From Bacteroidota bacterium (GTDB taxonomy: Bacteria > Bacteroidota > Bacteroidia > Chitinophagales > Chitinophagaceae), in assembly GCA_025352905.1 (NCBI GenBank), contig JANXRX010000234.1:1-34635 (forward strand): 34,635 nt of DNA. Reading direction: 5' to 3'. Made by a program: the position numbers and the translations under genes. Positions 7,480-14,484 of this stretch are shown here, one piece after another. Each line of letters starts with the position of its first letter. Within the stretch, counting starts at the first letter, position 1. The notes below the pieces were generated by a model that was given only the letters and a program-made list of their open reading frames with translations, was not told the DNA's origin and searched no databases.

Positions 7480-7875
7480 CTACTTTTTGGCGGGAGAAAC
7501 AGAAATACCTGGCAATAAAGCCATTACCTGTATGAACAGTGCAAAAATGACCAATCCAAATAATGCGGGTTTCTTTTCGGGGCACTCTCCCATCATACAG
7601 GAAGAGAGCAATAAATAATTTCGGGCCGACCAGGCGAGATTGAGTCCGGCGATCAGCACATTGGTTCTTTTTGCCCAGATAGCAGGGATGGCAAAAAGTA
7701 TCAGCAATACAACGCCTAAGATCAGGTTAAGCATTCCCGGCTTGCCATAATTTGTTCCGGGTGCATGAAAACCTGTTACGGATAGCTGTATGCTTTGAAT
7801 AAAGGTCCAGGGGAGAAAACAAAGACCTATCATCATAAGGGTTGCGAGGATCCCGAGAGGTTGCGAATATTTCAT
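7480..7875 (-). CDS. Small four-helix membrane protein, unknown function
   Basis: 131 residues from the ATG at 7873-7875 (MKYSQPLG), chosen because it follows the histidine-kinase stop by a single base (TGA-T-ATG); a start 11 codons further upstream would lie inside that gene. Four hydrophobic stretches are visible, roughly residues 8-30, 49-69, 74-92 and 103-122, with the loop motif NYLLLSSCMMGECPEKKP carrying two cysteines before the last helix. The family is not recognised. Tight spacing indicates translational coupling with the GAF histidine kinase, so it could be a membrane partner for that soluble sensor, but nothing in the sequence proves this. Confidence 0.7.
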   Translation of the reverse strand: MKYSQPLGILATLMMIGLCFLPWTFIQSIQLSVTGFHAPGTNYGKPGMLNLILGVVLLILFAIPAIWAKRTNVLIAGLNLAWSARNYLLLSSCMMGECPEKKPALFGLVIFALFIQVMALLPGISVSPAKK

Positions 7876-7876
7876 A

Positions 7877-9091
7877 TCATAATTTACTCTGGGGAAGCGC
7901 CAGTTCAAAACTGGTACCGGCGCCTTCTTCTGACTGGATCTCGATGGTTCCGTTCATGCTGTCTACCAGGTGTTTCACCAGGGTGAGGCCAAAACCATAT
8001 CCCTGTTCGCCACCGGTACCTTCTGTTGAAAGAGAGGTCCCTTTGAGGATGAGGTTGATCTGTTCCTCCGATAAACCTATGCCCGTATCGGTTACTTTGA
8101 TCCGTAACTGGTTGGTTGAGGAACCCGGCAAAAGGTCGAGTTTAACGGCAACCCCGCCGTTTTCAGGTGTGAATTTGATTGCGTTGGAAACGAGGTTACC
8201 GGTTATCTGCAAAAGCTTGTTCTTGGCAAATGGTGTTGTATCTGCCTGTGCACCGGTAGTAACACTGAAATGAATGTGTTTTTGAACTGCCTGGGGAGAA
8301 TAGAGTTTTAGCAACTTGTCTTTGAATGATAAAAGATCCAGTTCATGCCCCTGTAACTGCGGGCCGAACCGCGTTTCGGGTTCATGGCTGAGTATTTCAT
8401 TGGCAAAATCGAGTAATGAATTGCCGCTGGTCTGTATCATCGTCATTACTTCCATTACTTCTTCTATCTGGGTACTCTCGCCCTGCTCGGTGATAATATG
8501 GGCGAGGTTAATGATACCGCTGAGCGGTCCGCGGATATCATGCGCTACTTTTTTTTGTGTTTCCCTCGCTTCTTTTACTTTATTTCTCAGTTCATGAATC
8601 ACTTTTATATCTGACAAACGGTGTACGATCTCCTGTGCAATGATCCGTAATAATTCAATTTTTTCTGCCGGTACTGCGCAGTTTTTATGATCCATCACAC
8701 ATAGTGAGCCAAGCATGTATCCATCTGGAGCCTGTAAAGGCACACCCATATAATACCGGAGTTTCGGTTCGCCGGCAACAAAAGAAAGATTTTTGAAACG
8801 CTCGTCGGCGCTGAGGTCCTTTACTTCAAAATGATGATCGGAAAGAATGGTGTACTGGCAGATCGAATCTTCTTTAGCCACCTGGCTGATAGAGAGACCA
8901 CGCTGGGATACTGACCACTGTGTAAAAAGATCCAATAGGTTAATAGACGAAACCTCCGCGCCGGCAATCTTAGCTGCCAGCCCCGCCAGGTCCTTAAACG
9001 TGTCCTCTATGTCAGAAAAATCAAGGTCGAAATCAGACAGGCTCATCGTTCTCCTCAACTCATTCCCAGTGATCAGCTGCTCATTGCTCAT
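7877..9091 (-). CDS. GAF-domain sensor histidine kinase
   Basis: 404 residues from the ATG at 9089-9091 (MSNEQL). A GAF domain fills about residues 25-160 (ERFKNLSFVAGEPKLRYYMG and VPLQAPDGYMLGSLCVMD). The HisKA helix has the phospho-acceptor His184 in VAHDIRGPLSGI; the ATPase domain has NLVSNAIKFTP near 299, DTGIGL near 335 and GYGFGL near 364. It is a soluble kinase. No response regulator is adjacent on its own transcript, so it is an orphan or acts with a distant partner. A TTG 14 codons upstream is in frame, but would place a perfect hairpin (9108-9123) inside the coding region, so I prefer the ATG. Confidence 0.9.
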   Translation of the reverse strand: MSNEQLITGNELRRTMSLSDFDLDFSDIEDTFKDLAGLAAKIAGAEVSSINLLDLFTQWSVSQRGLSISQVAKEDSICQYTILSDHHFEVKDLSADERFKNLSFVAGEPKLRYYMGVPLQAPDGYMLGSLCVMDHKNCAVPAEKIELLRIIAQEIVHRLSDIKVIHELRNKVKEARETQKKVAHDIRGPLSGIINLAHIITEQGESTQIEEVMEVMTMIQTSGNSLLDFANEILSHEPETRFGPQLQGHELDLLSFKDKLLKLYSPQAVQKHIHFSVTTGAQADTTPFAKNKLLQITGNLVSNAIKFTPENGGVAVKLDLLPGSSTNQLRIKVTDTGIGLSEEQINLILKGTSLSTEGTGGEQGYGFGLTLVKHLVDSMNGTIEIQSEEGAGTSFELALPQSKL

Positions 9092-9107
9092 CAGATATCG
9101 CTTGTAT

Positions 9108-9123
9108 GCCGTTAAAAAACGGC
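9108..9123 (-). other. Hairpin in the leader of the GAF-kinase gene
   Basis: GCCGTT-TTTT-AACGGC on the minus strand, a perfect 6-bp stem with a 4-nt loop, lies 17 bp before the preferred ATG at 9091. It could influence translation, but it is too short to be called a riboswitch. Confidence 0.35.
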
Positions 9124-9157
9124 TGTTAAACAACTAAATTTACGCTCTATATTAAAA

Positions 9158-9165
9158 CAAACTTA
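9158..9165 (-). promoter_or_regulatory. Bacteroidota -7 promoter element for the GAF kinase
   Basis: TAAGTTTG on the minus strand fits TAnnTTTG and lies 67 bp before the ATG at 9091. This would give an untranslated leader of about 60 nt containing the hairpin at 9108-9123. Confidence 0.35.
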
Positions 9166-9180
9166 AAAAAATCATGCCAA

Positions 9181-10410
9181 TCAGTCAATTATTTTCTCGG
9201 TATGCGTCAGTTTTTCTTCCGAATTCATTCCTTCCATCACCACCCGCATTTTTTTACCGGTATCGTTATTATAAAAACTGACCTGTATTTTATTGTTACC
9301 GGGTGTGGTCTTTATAACGGGCGCCCAGTATAAAGTGGTCCGGGTATCACTTCCGCTCAATGCCAGTTTGGGATCGCTGTAATCAGGCGAATAAAACTCC
9401 CGGATAGCTGAATAGCCAGCTAAAATTCCTCTCGGCAAACCGGCCCCCGGTTCAAATGTAGGCGGCGTGGTATATATCACGATAGCGCCGCCGGGAGCGC
9501 CCATGATGCCTCCAGCAAAAGGAGCGCGAAATACTTTTATATAGGAGATATCCATCAGGTCCATCAGTTTCAGATCTTCCCAATAGATCTGTTTTTCATC
9601 GATAAAGATCTGCACCAGGTTGGTAAGCGCACCCATTGATCCGGTATTACCGCGCCAGAATAATCCTTCTTCCGTCCGTTTTTTATCCTGATTAAGGAAG
9701 GTGCCCAGCCTGATGCCCGGTACTTTCATTTGTATAAAAGTTAACAGGCTGATCTTTCCTAGACCTTTATCTTTTACCGGGTCGAGCCTGAACGCTTCCT
9801 GGTTTTTAAACAGTCCGCTGCTGTATTTATCATCCAGCGAATCATAATGTGTTTTGATCGTACCCGTTACCAGCACACCCGGTAAGGTGGTTTGTGCATT
9901 CAGGAAAACAGAGGGAAGGCTTGCGTTCAGCTGTCTTTGTCCGGTTCCTGTTCGGGAAAAATTGGTGTTCAGATGAGGAGCCACAGGTTTATTCAGCAAC
10001 CCGTTGGTTAGCGAAAGGCCCGCCCCGGAAGCAAGGGTGGTTTGCCCAGGAGGCATATTGGCGCCGGTAAATTGTGCCGGGATGGTAAACTGCCCATTGG
10101 CAACAGCCTCTACGATGGGCAGGGATATGTGCTTGAGTGGATTGCCATCCGCTTCATACAGGTCCACATAAAAATTCCTGCTCAACTGCGACAAACCCGT
10201 TCCGGCTAATAAATACGCTTTGAACCAGATGGTCTCGCCCGGCAGGTATACCGATTTGTCGAACTGCAGGTATACTTTTTCTTTGGGAGAACGGCGGTCA
10301 AAACCGGCAAGCAGCGAATCGATCCGCTGTGCAAAGATCGTTGCGGGGATAGTGATGCATATTAGGAACAGGCAAAGACGCTGCATGGATAAATGTACCT
10401 GTCTGGCCAT
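9181..10410 (-). CDS. MG2/TonB-plug-type envelope protein, apparently internally deleted
   Basis: 409 residues with a Sec signal peptide ending IFAQ. Residues about 25-115 match the start of an MG2 (macroglobulin-like) domain found in large Bacteroidota envelope proteins: SPKEKVYLQFDKSVYLPGETIWFKAY recognisably in order, then FYVDLYEADG. The C-terminal half is a TonB-plug-like module, with IQMKVPGIRL, IFIDE and SYIKVFRAPFAGG followed by GAPGGAIVIYT, and a tail FYSPDYSDPK, RTTLYWAP and FYNNDTGK. As I know the family, full members are about 800-900 residues, so several hundred residues between these parts appear missing while the frame stays open. Function is unknown; surface or periplasmic. 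The start is the ATG at 10408-10410; another at 10386 would also leave a signal peptide. Confidence 0.75.
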   Translation of the reverse strand: MARQVHLSMQRLCLFLICITIPATIFAQRIDSLLAGFDRRSPKEKVYLQFDKSVYLPGETIWFKAYLLAGTGLSQLSRNFYVDLYEADGNPLKHISLPIVEAVANGQFTIPAQFTGANMPPGQTTLASGAGLSLTNGLLNKPVAPHLNTNFSRTGTGQRQLNASLPSVFLNAQTTLPGVLVTGTIKTHYDSLDDKYSSGLFKNQEAFRLDPVKDKGLGKISLLTFIQMKVPGIRLGTFLNQDKKRTEEGLFWRGNTGSMGALTNLVQIFIDEKQIYWEDLKLMDLMDISYIKVFRAPFAGGIMGAPGGAIVIYTTPPTFEPGAGLPRGILAGYSAIREFYSPDYSDPKLALSGSDTRTTLYWAPVIKTTPGNNKIQVSFYNNDTGKKMRVVMEGMNSEEKLTHTEKIID

Positions 10411-10460
10411 TTTCAATGAAGTAGTTAGTTAACCTGAAAATAAGCTATTTCTTTGGTAAG

Positions 10461-10498
10461 AAAAATGCTGCTGAAGCACTGAAACTTCTGTGCTTCAG
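10461..10498 (-). terminator. Terminator after the Nudix gene
   Basis: CTGAAGCAC at 10471-10479 pairs perfectly with GTGCTTCAG at 10490-10498 around a 10-nt loop. On the minus strand the stem is followed after four bases by a run of T's (10461-10465). It ends the minus-strand group uridine phosphorylase-dapF-corA-nudix. Confidence 0.55.
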
Positions 10499-10510
10499 TG
10501 GCAAAAAAAA

Positions 10511-11002
10511 TTATAAGGATCTATGCGTCCTGGAACCATATTCTGGTCCTTGCTGCCGGATCAACCCCATGACTACTTTATCAATGGGTAATGACATTTG
10601 TTCCGCGTGGATCTGTTCCCAGGCTATCCACCGGAATACTTCAGATTCGCGGGTAATATCCGCTACCTGGTGTGGCGCAAAATCGAAAGGTTTTGTTTTA
10701 ATGTCTAATACAACCGGTTCCAGTGCATGTACATAGTAGTAAATGGATATGATCTGGTCCTTATTATTAAAAGCGGAGATCTGGAAAAAATCGGTCGTGT
10801 ACAGGTGATCGCCGATATGGACTTCCAATCCCGTCTCTTCACTGAATTCTCTTTTCAGGCAATCGCGTGTCCCTTCTCCCAGTTCAAGTCCGCCGCCCGG
10901 TAATTTGGTAAAATAATCGCCCCGGATAAATTCATCGCTTACCAGTAAACGTTTTTGTGCATCCAGTAGAACACCGTAGACCCGCACATTGAAAAGCGCC
11001 AT
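10511..11002 (-). CDS. Nudix hydrolase
   Basis: 163 residues, one Nudix domain. The Nudix box is complete: G37-x5-E43-x7-R51-E52-x2-E55-E56-x-G58, in a context KLPGGGLELGEG...REFSEETGL. Such enzymes hydrolyse nucleoside diphosphates linked to another group, using Mg or Mn held by the two glutamates; the substrate cannot be told. The ATG overlaps nothing but follows the CorA-like stop by a single base (TAA-T-ATG), so translation is coupled. Downstream a good terminator follows. Place in the operon with dapF and a nucleoside phosphorylase suggests a housekeeping or nucleotide clean-up role, by inference only. Confidence 0.9.
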   Translation of the reverse strand: MALFNVRVYGVLLDAQKRLLVSDEFIRGDYFTKLPGGGLELGEGTRDCLKREFSEETGLEVHIGDHLYTTDFFQISAFNNKDQIISIYYYVHALEPVVLDIKTKPFDFAPHQVADITRESEVFRWIAWEQIHAEQMSLPIDKVVMGLIRQQGPEYGSRTHRSL

Positions 11003-11003
11003 A

Positions 11004-11849
11004 TTAAAACCATTTTTTCTCCATGAAATACCAGCCGATGATAAGTACAGTCACTGACAGCACGATGATCGCGATATACGTTAAGCGCTTCATGATCTTA
11101 TTCAGGTTATTGCTGATGATACTGGCAAACGCATCGATTGTATTGGCAAGGATGTTGTTATAGACATTGGCCATTTCGAGCGCCTGGCTGGTATCCACGA
11201 TCAGGTCGAGCAGGAACTCTTTTTCTTCCTCATTCAGCCCCAGGAAATTGGATCGCTCCAGCTTCATCATCAGTAACTCGTTGCTGCGCAAGGCTGTCAC
11301 AAAATAAACAAGGCTTTTCTGGATCCGCAAAAGGTTCAGCAGGTCCTCATTGCTGTTGGTTTTATACAAGCTGTTCTCATACTGGTTGCGCCGGTGATTG
11401 ATCTCTTTGAGGAGTTCCATGAAGTTCTGCACCACTTTTTCAAATACTTTCAGGATCATCATGTTTTTCTTGTCCGGATGCCTTTTCTGGAAAGAGTTCA
11501 GGAATTTCTTGATCGCGCCGTTATCGAAAGAGTTTACGGTAACGATCTGTGTATGTGTGAGGATGATACAGATAGGGATCGTGATATAGAAGGCGTCGCT
11601 GTCGCTGAACGAATTATTCTCCGTAGGCGTTTTGATGACGATGAATTTTACATTGTCTTCCGTTTCATATCTTGGCCGTTCATCAATATCGAGCGAGTCG
11701 CGCAGAAATTCGACCGGGATAGCCAGTTCCTCGCTTATTTCGATAAATTCTTCCTCCTTAAAAGGCGGCACGAGGTTTACCCACACACCCATATCGGGCT
11801 TGTCGATCTCAATGGTCTGGCCTTCGATATTTTTGAAGTACTGAATCAT
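11004..11849 (-). CDS. CorA-like divalent-metal transporter lacking the GMN motif
   Basis: 281 residues. The N-terminal alpha/beta domain and long helices fit CorA: VWVNLVPPFKEEEF near 22, DSLDIDERPRYE near 51-62, FIVIKTP near 69, and the helix LRSNELLMMKLERSNFL leading to IDAFASIISNNLNKIMKRLT. A normal CorA then has helix 1, the pore motif GMN, a periplasmic loop and helix 2. Here a single hydrophobic segment (TYIAIIVLSVTVLIIGWYF) runs straight into a basic end (EKKWF) typical of the tail after helix 2. Roughly 30 residues including GMN appear missing in frame. It cannot form the usual pore alone; it may be dead, or act as a regulatory subunit. Confidence 0.8.
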   Translation of the reverse strand: MIQYFKNIEGQTIEIDKPDMGVWVNLVPPFKEEEFIEISEELAIPVEFLRDSLDIDERPRYETEDNVKFIVIKTPTENNSFSDSDAFYITIPICIILTHTQIVTVNSFDNGAIKKFLNSFQKRHPDKKNMMILKVFEKVVQNFMELLKEINHRRNQYENSLYKTNSNEDLLNLLRIQKSLVYFVTALRSNELLMMKLERSNFLGLNEEEKEFLLDLIVDTSQALEMANVYNNILANTIDAFASIISNNLNKIMKRLTYIAIIVLSVTVLIIGWYFMEKKWF

Positions 11850-11885
11850 GAGGCGGTTTGGAGTTTAGGGTTTGGGGTTGGTTAT

Positions 11886-12665
11886 TTATTCAAGAGATAT
11901 TTCCCCTTTAAAGACAAAAACAGCGGGGCCGCAGAGCCAGATATTGCGGAAGGATTCATCGCCGGTTTTGTCAAATTCAACGGCCAGGTGGCCGCCTTTG
12001 GTTTGTACTTCTACGCGGTTGAACCCATTTTCATTGTGTGCATACACCAGGGCGCAGGCGGTTACGCCGGTTCCGCAGCTAAAGGTCTCATCTTCCACAC
12101 CGCGCTCATAGGTTCTTACGATGATGCGGTCATGATCGTTCTCCACAAAATTCACATTGATACCCTCCGCCTCAAATTCTTTGCTGTACCTGATCTCCTT
12201 GCCCACCGAATACACATCCATTTTCATTACATCGGGTACGCTTTGTATATAGTGAGGTGAGCCTGTGTTAACAATAAAATTACCATGCCCCTCCTGTATT
12301 TTATCTACGTCCTTCATCTTTAAATGGATCCACCCGTGATTCCCGAGAAAAGCTTCATGATCCCCGTCTATAGCGAGGAACCGGTATTTTTCCTTGTGCA
12401 TACCCAGGTCATAGGCAAACCTGGTCAGGCATCTTCCCCCATTTCCGCACATGGTGCTTTCACGGCCATCGGCATTGTAATACTTCATTTCAAAATCATA
12501 ACCTGCAAGCGTATTCAATAACATCAACCCGTCTGCGCCAATGCCAAACCGCCTGTCGCAGATATGGTTTACCTGTTCCGTTGTTAACGCAACGGTACCC
12601 ATCCGGTTATCGATGATCACAAAATCATTGCCGGTTCCCTGGTATTTATAAAACTGAAGTGTCAT
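11886..12665 (-). CDS. dapF: Diaminopimelate epimerase
   Basis: 259 residues from the ATG at 12663-12665 (MTLQFYKYQGTGNDF). It interconverts LL- and meso-diaminopimelate in the cytosol for lysine and peptidoglycan synthesis. Both catalytic cysteines are present: Cys73 in STMCGNGGRC and Cys197 in FSCGTGVTAC; GIGADGL near 41-47 and NTGSPHY near 133-139 are also conserved. Frames extending 45 codons upstream run into the phosphorylase gene and add no conserved sequence, so the internal start is chosen. It lies 14 bp after the phosphorylase stop and 36 bp before the CorA-like start, in one minus-strand operon. Confidence 0.95.
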   Translation of the reverse strand: MTLQFYKYQGTGNDFVIIDNRMGTVALTTEQVNHICDRRFGIGADGLMLLNTLAGYDFEMKYYNADGRESTMCGNGGRCLTRFAYDLGMHKEKYRFLAIDGDHEAFLGNHGWIHLKMKDVDKIQEGHGNFIVNTGSPHYIQSVPDVMKMDVYSVGKEIRYSKEFEAEGINVNFVENDHDRIIVRTYERGVEDETFSCGTGVTACALVYAHNENGFNRVEVQTKGGHLAVEFDKTGDESFRNIWLCGPAVFVFKGEISLE

Positions 12666-12679
12666 AATGCCTGTTCCTT

Positions 12680-13567
12680 TTATGCGATTGCAGAAAGTGT
12701 TTCCAATGTTTTTACGATCAGTTTCTCTATGGCAGCATTTCCATCTTTGCTGAACACCTGGTTTACCCGGTTGGCAACGATAGCGCTCAGGCTCAGGCAA
12801 TGATGCCCCAGTAATTTACCCAATCCATAGATACCACTGGTCTCCATTTCAAAATTTGTTACGCGGTGATTACCAAAACGGAACCCTGTGAGCCTGTCAA
12901 CCAGTTCCGGGTTGATCAATGGCAACCGCAAGACCCTTCCCTGTGGGCCATAAAACCCCGGGCAGGTAACCGTGATGCCCCGGTAAAACCCGTCTACAAA
13001 GTGTTTCTGGATGGATGGGGCTGCTGAGGCAATGTAAGGAGCGGCCAATTGTTGGCTCACCTGTGTATGCCGGGTAAACGCCTGGAGTATATCCAGTTCT
13101 TCGGGGTTATTTTGCTGCCGGTAAAAATTCAATAGATTATCGATCCCCAATCCATGGGTACTGGCCACAAAACTATCCACCGGCACATCTGTCTGTAAAG
13201 AACCGGAAGTGCCGACCCGTACGATAGTTAAATGAGTAAGATCGGGTTTGATCGTGCGGGTGCTAAGGTCTATATTCACCAGTGCATCCAGTTCATTCAA
13301 TACAATATCTATATTATCCGTACCGATACCGGTAGAGACAACAGAAAACCGCTTTTTGCCGATATACCCCGTATGCGTTACAAATTCACGATGATGGTAC
13401 TGGTGTTCGATACTGTCAAAGTGTTTGCTTACTTCCTTTACCCGCTCAGGATCGCCTACCGTGATCACGGTGGGGGCAAGTTCTTCGGGCAACAGATCGA
13501 GGTGGTAAACGGCTCCCCGACTGTTCAATATCAATTCGCTTTCTGCAATCCGGTTCATCAATTTCAT
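12680..13567 (-). CDS. Nucleoside phosphorylase, uridine-phosphorylase-like
   Basis: 295 residues, in the PNP/UDP family of hexameric cytosolic phosphorylases that split nucleosides with phosphate into base and ribose-1-phosphate. Conserved features are VGDPERVKEV at 37-46 (phosphate site), TGIGTDNIDIVLNEL near 79-93, RVGTSGSLQ near 117-125, and the nucleoside-binding NFEMETSGIYGLG at 238-250. The FEMET motif and overall layout favour uridine phosphorylase over purine-specific members, but substrate is not certain. ATG starts are present at 13567 and three codons later. It heads the operon with dapF, corA-like and nudix, and is divergent from tRNA-Cys. Confidence 0.85.
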   Translation of the reverse strand: MKLMNRIAESELILNSRGAVYHLDLLPEELAPTVITVGDPERVKEVSKHFDSIEHQYHHREFVTHTGYIGKKRFSVVSTGIGTDNIDIVLNELDALVNIDLSTRTIKPDLTHLTIVRVGTSGSLQTDVPVDSFVASTHGLGIDNLLNFYRQQNNPEELDILQAFTRHTQVSQQLAAPYIASAAPSIQKHFVDGFYRGITVTCPGFYGPQGRVLRLPLINPELVDRLTGFRFGNHRVTNFEMETSGIYGLGKLLGHHCLSLSAIVANRVNQVFSKDGNAAIEKLIVKTLETLSAIA

Positions 13568-13647
13568 TTGTTAGGCTGCAAATTTCGGCTTTTCCTATTT
13601 AGAATTTTAAATTTCCTTTGATTGCTCTATTTTCGCCTCTGGAATAG

Positions 13648-13718
13648 GGTCCTGTGGCCGAGTGGCTAGGCAGAGCTCTGCAAAAGCTTCCACAGCGGTT
13701 CGAATCCGCTCGGGACCT
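13648..13718 (+). tRNA. tRNA-Cys (anticodon GCA)
   Basis: GGTCCTG pairs with CGGGACC (one wobble pair), the D-arm region reads GGCCGAGTGGCTAGGC, the anticodon loop CTGCAAA carries GCA, and the T-arm has GCGGTTCGAATCCGC. The discriminator is U, as normal for Cys. CCA is not encoded. Length is 71 nt. A perfect hairpin terminator follows 12 bp later. Confidence 0.96.
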
Positions 13719-13730
13719 CTTATAACAAAT

Positions 13731-13762
13731 AACGAAGGATCGCTTTTCAGCGATCCTTCGTT
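13731..13762 (+). terminator. Strong intrinsic terminator after tRNA-Cys
   Basis: AACGAAGGATCGCT and its exact inverse form a 14-bp perfect stem around a 4-nt TTTC loop, starting 12 bp after the tRNA. It isolates the tRNA transcript from the acetyltransferase gene. Confidence 0.8.
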
Positions 13763-13782
13763 ATTACCATATATTTTTTTGA

Positions 13783-13790
13783 TAGGTTTG
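13783..13790 (+). promoter_or_regulatory. Bacteroidota -7 promoter element for the GNAT gene
   Basis: TAGGTTTG fits TAnnTTTG and lies only 7 bp before the ATG at 13798, so the transcript should begin at or just before the start codon. No clear -33 element is visible; the terminator stem occupies that region. Confidence 0.4.
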
Positions 13791-13797
13791 CGTTCAG

Positions 13798-14484
13798 ATG
13801 AAAAATCCTTTAGCTAACCCCGTATGGAACGCCCTGATCTCAGGTAACAGCCACCTGGCAAAAGGTTCGGAACGGGTAAGGTTTTTTGATGGAGAGGTTT
13901 CCCCTTTTGCCGGGTTGGCTGATAATTCCCTGGAAAACTTAGTGGAACTATACGAACTGAATACTTCGGAGCGCCCGGTGTTTTTATGGGCAAAGCAACC
14001 ATTGGTTTTTCCAGAACAATGGACGGTTGTTGATTGTATCCCGGGCTATCAAATGGTATATGACAAGTTAACTGTACCGGAGTGCAAGGCAACAGGTATT
14101 ATCCCACTCACCAAAGATCATGTTACAGAAATGGTGGCCTTAACAAAGCTGACCAAACCCGGACCATTCGGTACGCGCACCATCGAGTTTGGCAATTATG
14201 AAGGGATCTTTGTGGGGGAACGACTGGCCGCGATGACCGGCCAGCGCTTTCATCCATTTGATCATGTGGAGATCAGCGCGGTTTGTACCCATCCTGATTT
14301 CCTCGGGCGCGGATATGCCAAACAATTATTGCTTTCGCAGCTTACACAGATACTGGATTCTTCCGGCAAACCACACCTGCATGTTCGCTCAGACAATGAA
14401 CGCGCCATTCATGTGTATAAGGCATTGGGATTTTCAGTTAGTATGCCGGTATACTTTTACCTGATCAGAAAAAATCAGGGTTAA
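13798..14484 (+). CDS. GNAT-family N-acetyltransferase (FR47-like)
   Basis: 228 residues. The C-terminal half (about 95-225) is a GNAT acetyl-CoA domain: HVEISAVCTHPDFLGRGYAKQLL is motif A in order, with the pyrophosphate-binding GRGYAK near 170, followed by HLHVRSDNERAIHVYKALGF (motif B) near 194-213. The N-terminal half (about 1-90) matches the divergent FR47-type lobe rather than a second active domain. It transfers acetyl groups to an unidentified amine substrate. The stop directly abuts the mgtE stop on the other strand, with no spacer, so the two transcripts converge. Confidence 0.85.
   Translation: MKNPLANPVWNALISGNSHLAKGSERVRFFDGEVSPFAGLADNSLENLVELYELNTSERPVFLWAKQPLVFPEQWTVVDCIPGYQMVYDKLTVPECKATGIIPLTKDHVTEMVALTKLTKPGPFGTRTIEFGNYEGIFVGERLAAMTGQRFHPFDHVEISAVCTHPDFLGRGYAKQLLLSQLTQILDSSGKPHLHVRSDNERAIHVYKALGFSVSMPVYFYLIRKNQG

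Noticed and set aside
11394-12260. Plus-strand open frame of 288 residues
   Set aside because: It is the antisense shadow of dapF and the CorA-like gene, both of which have intact conserved motifs.
12666-12800. Upstream start for DapF
   Set aside because: The extension lies within the phosphorylase coding sequence in another frame and precedes the conserved QFYKYQGTGNDF beginning.
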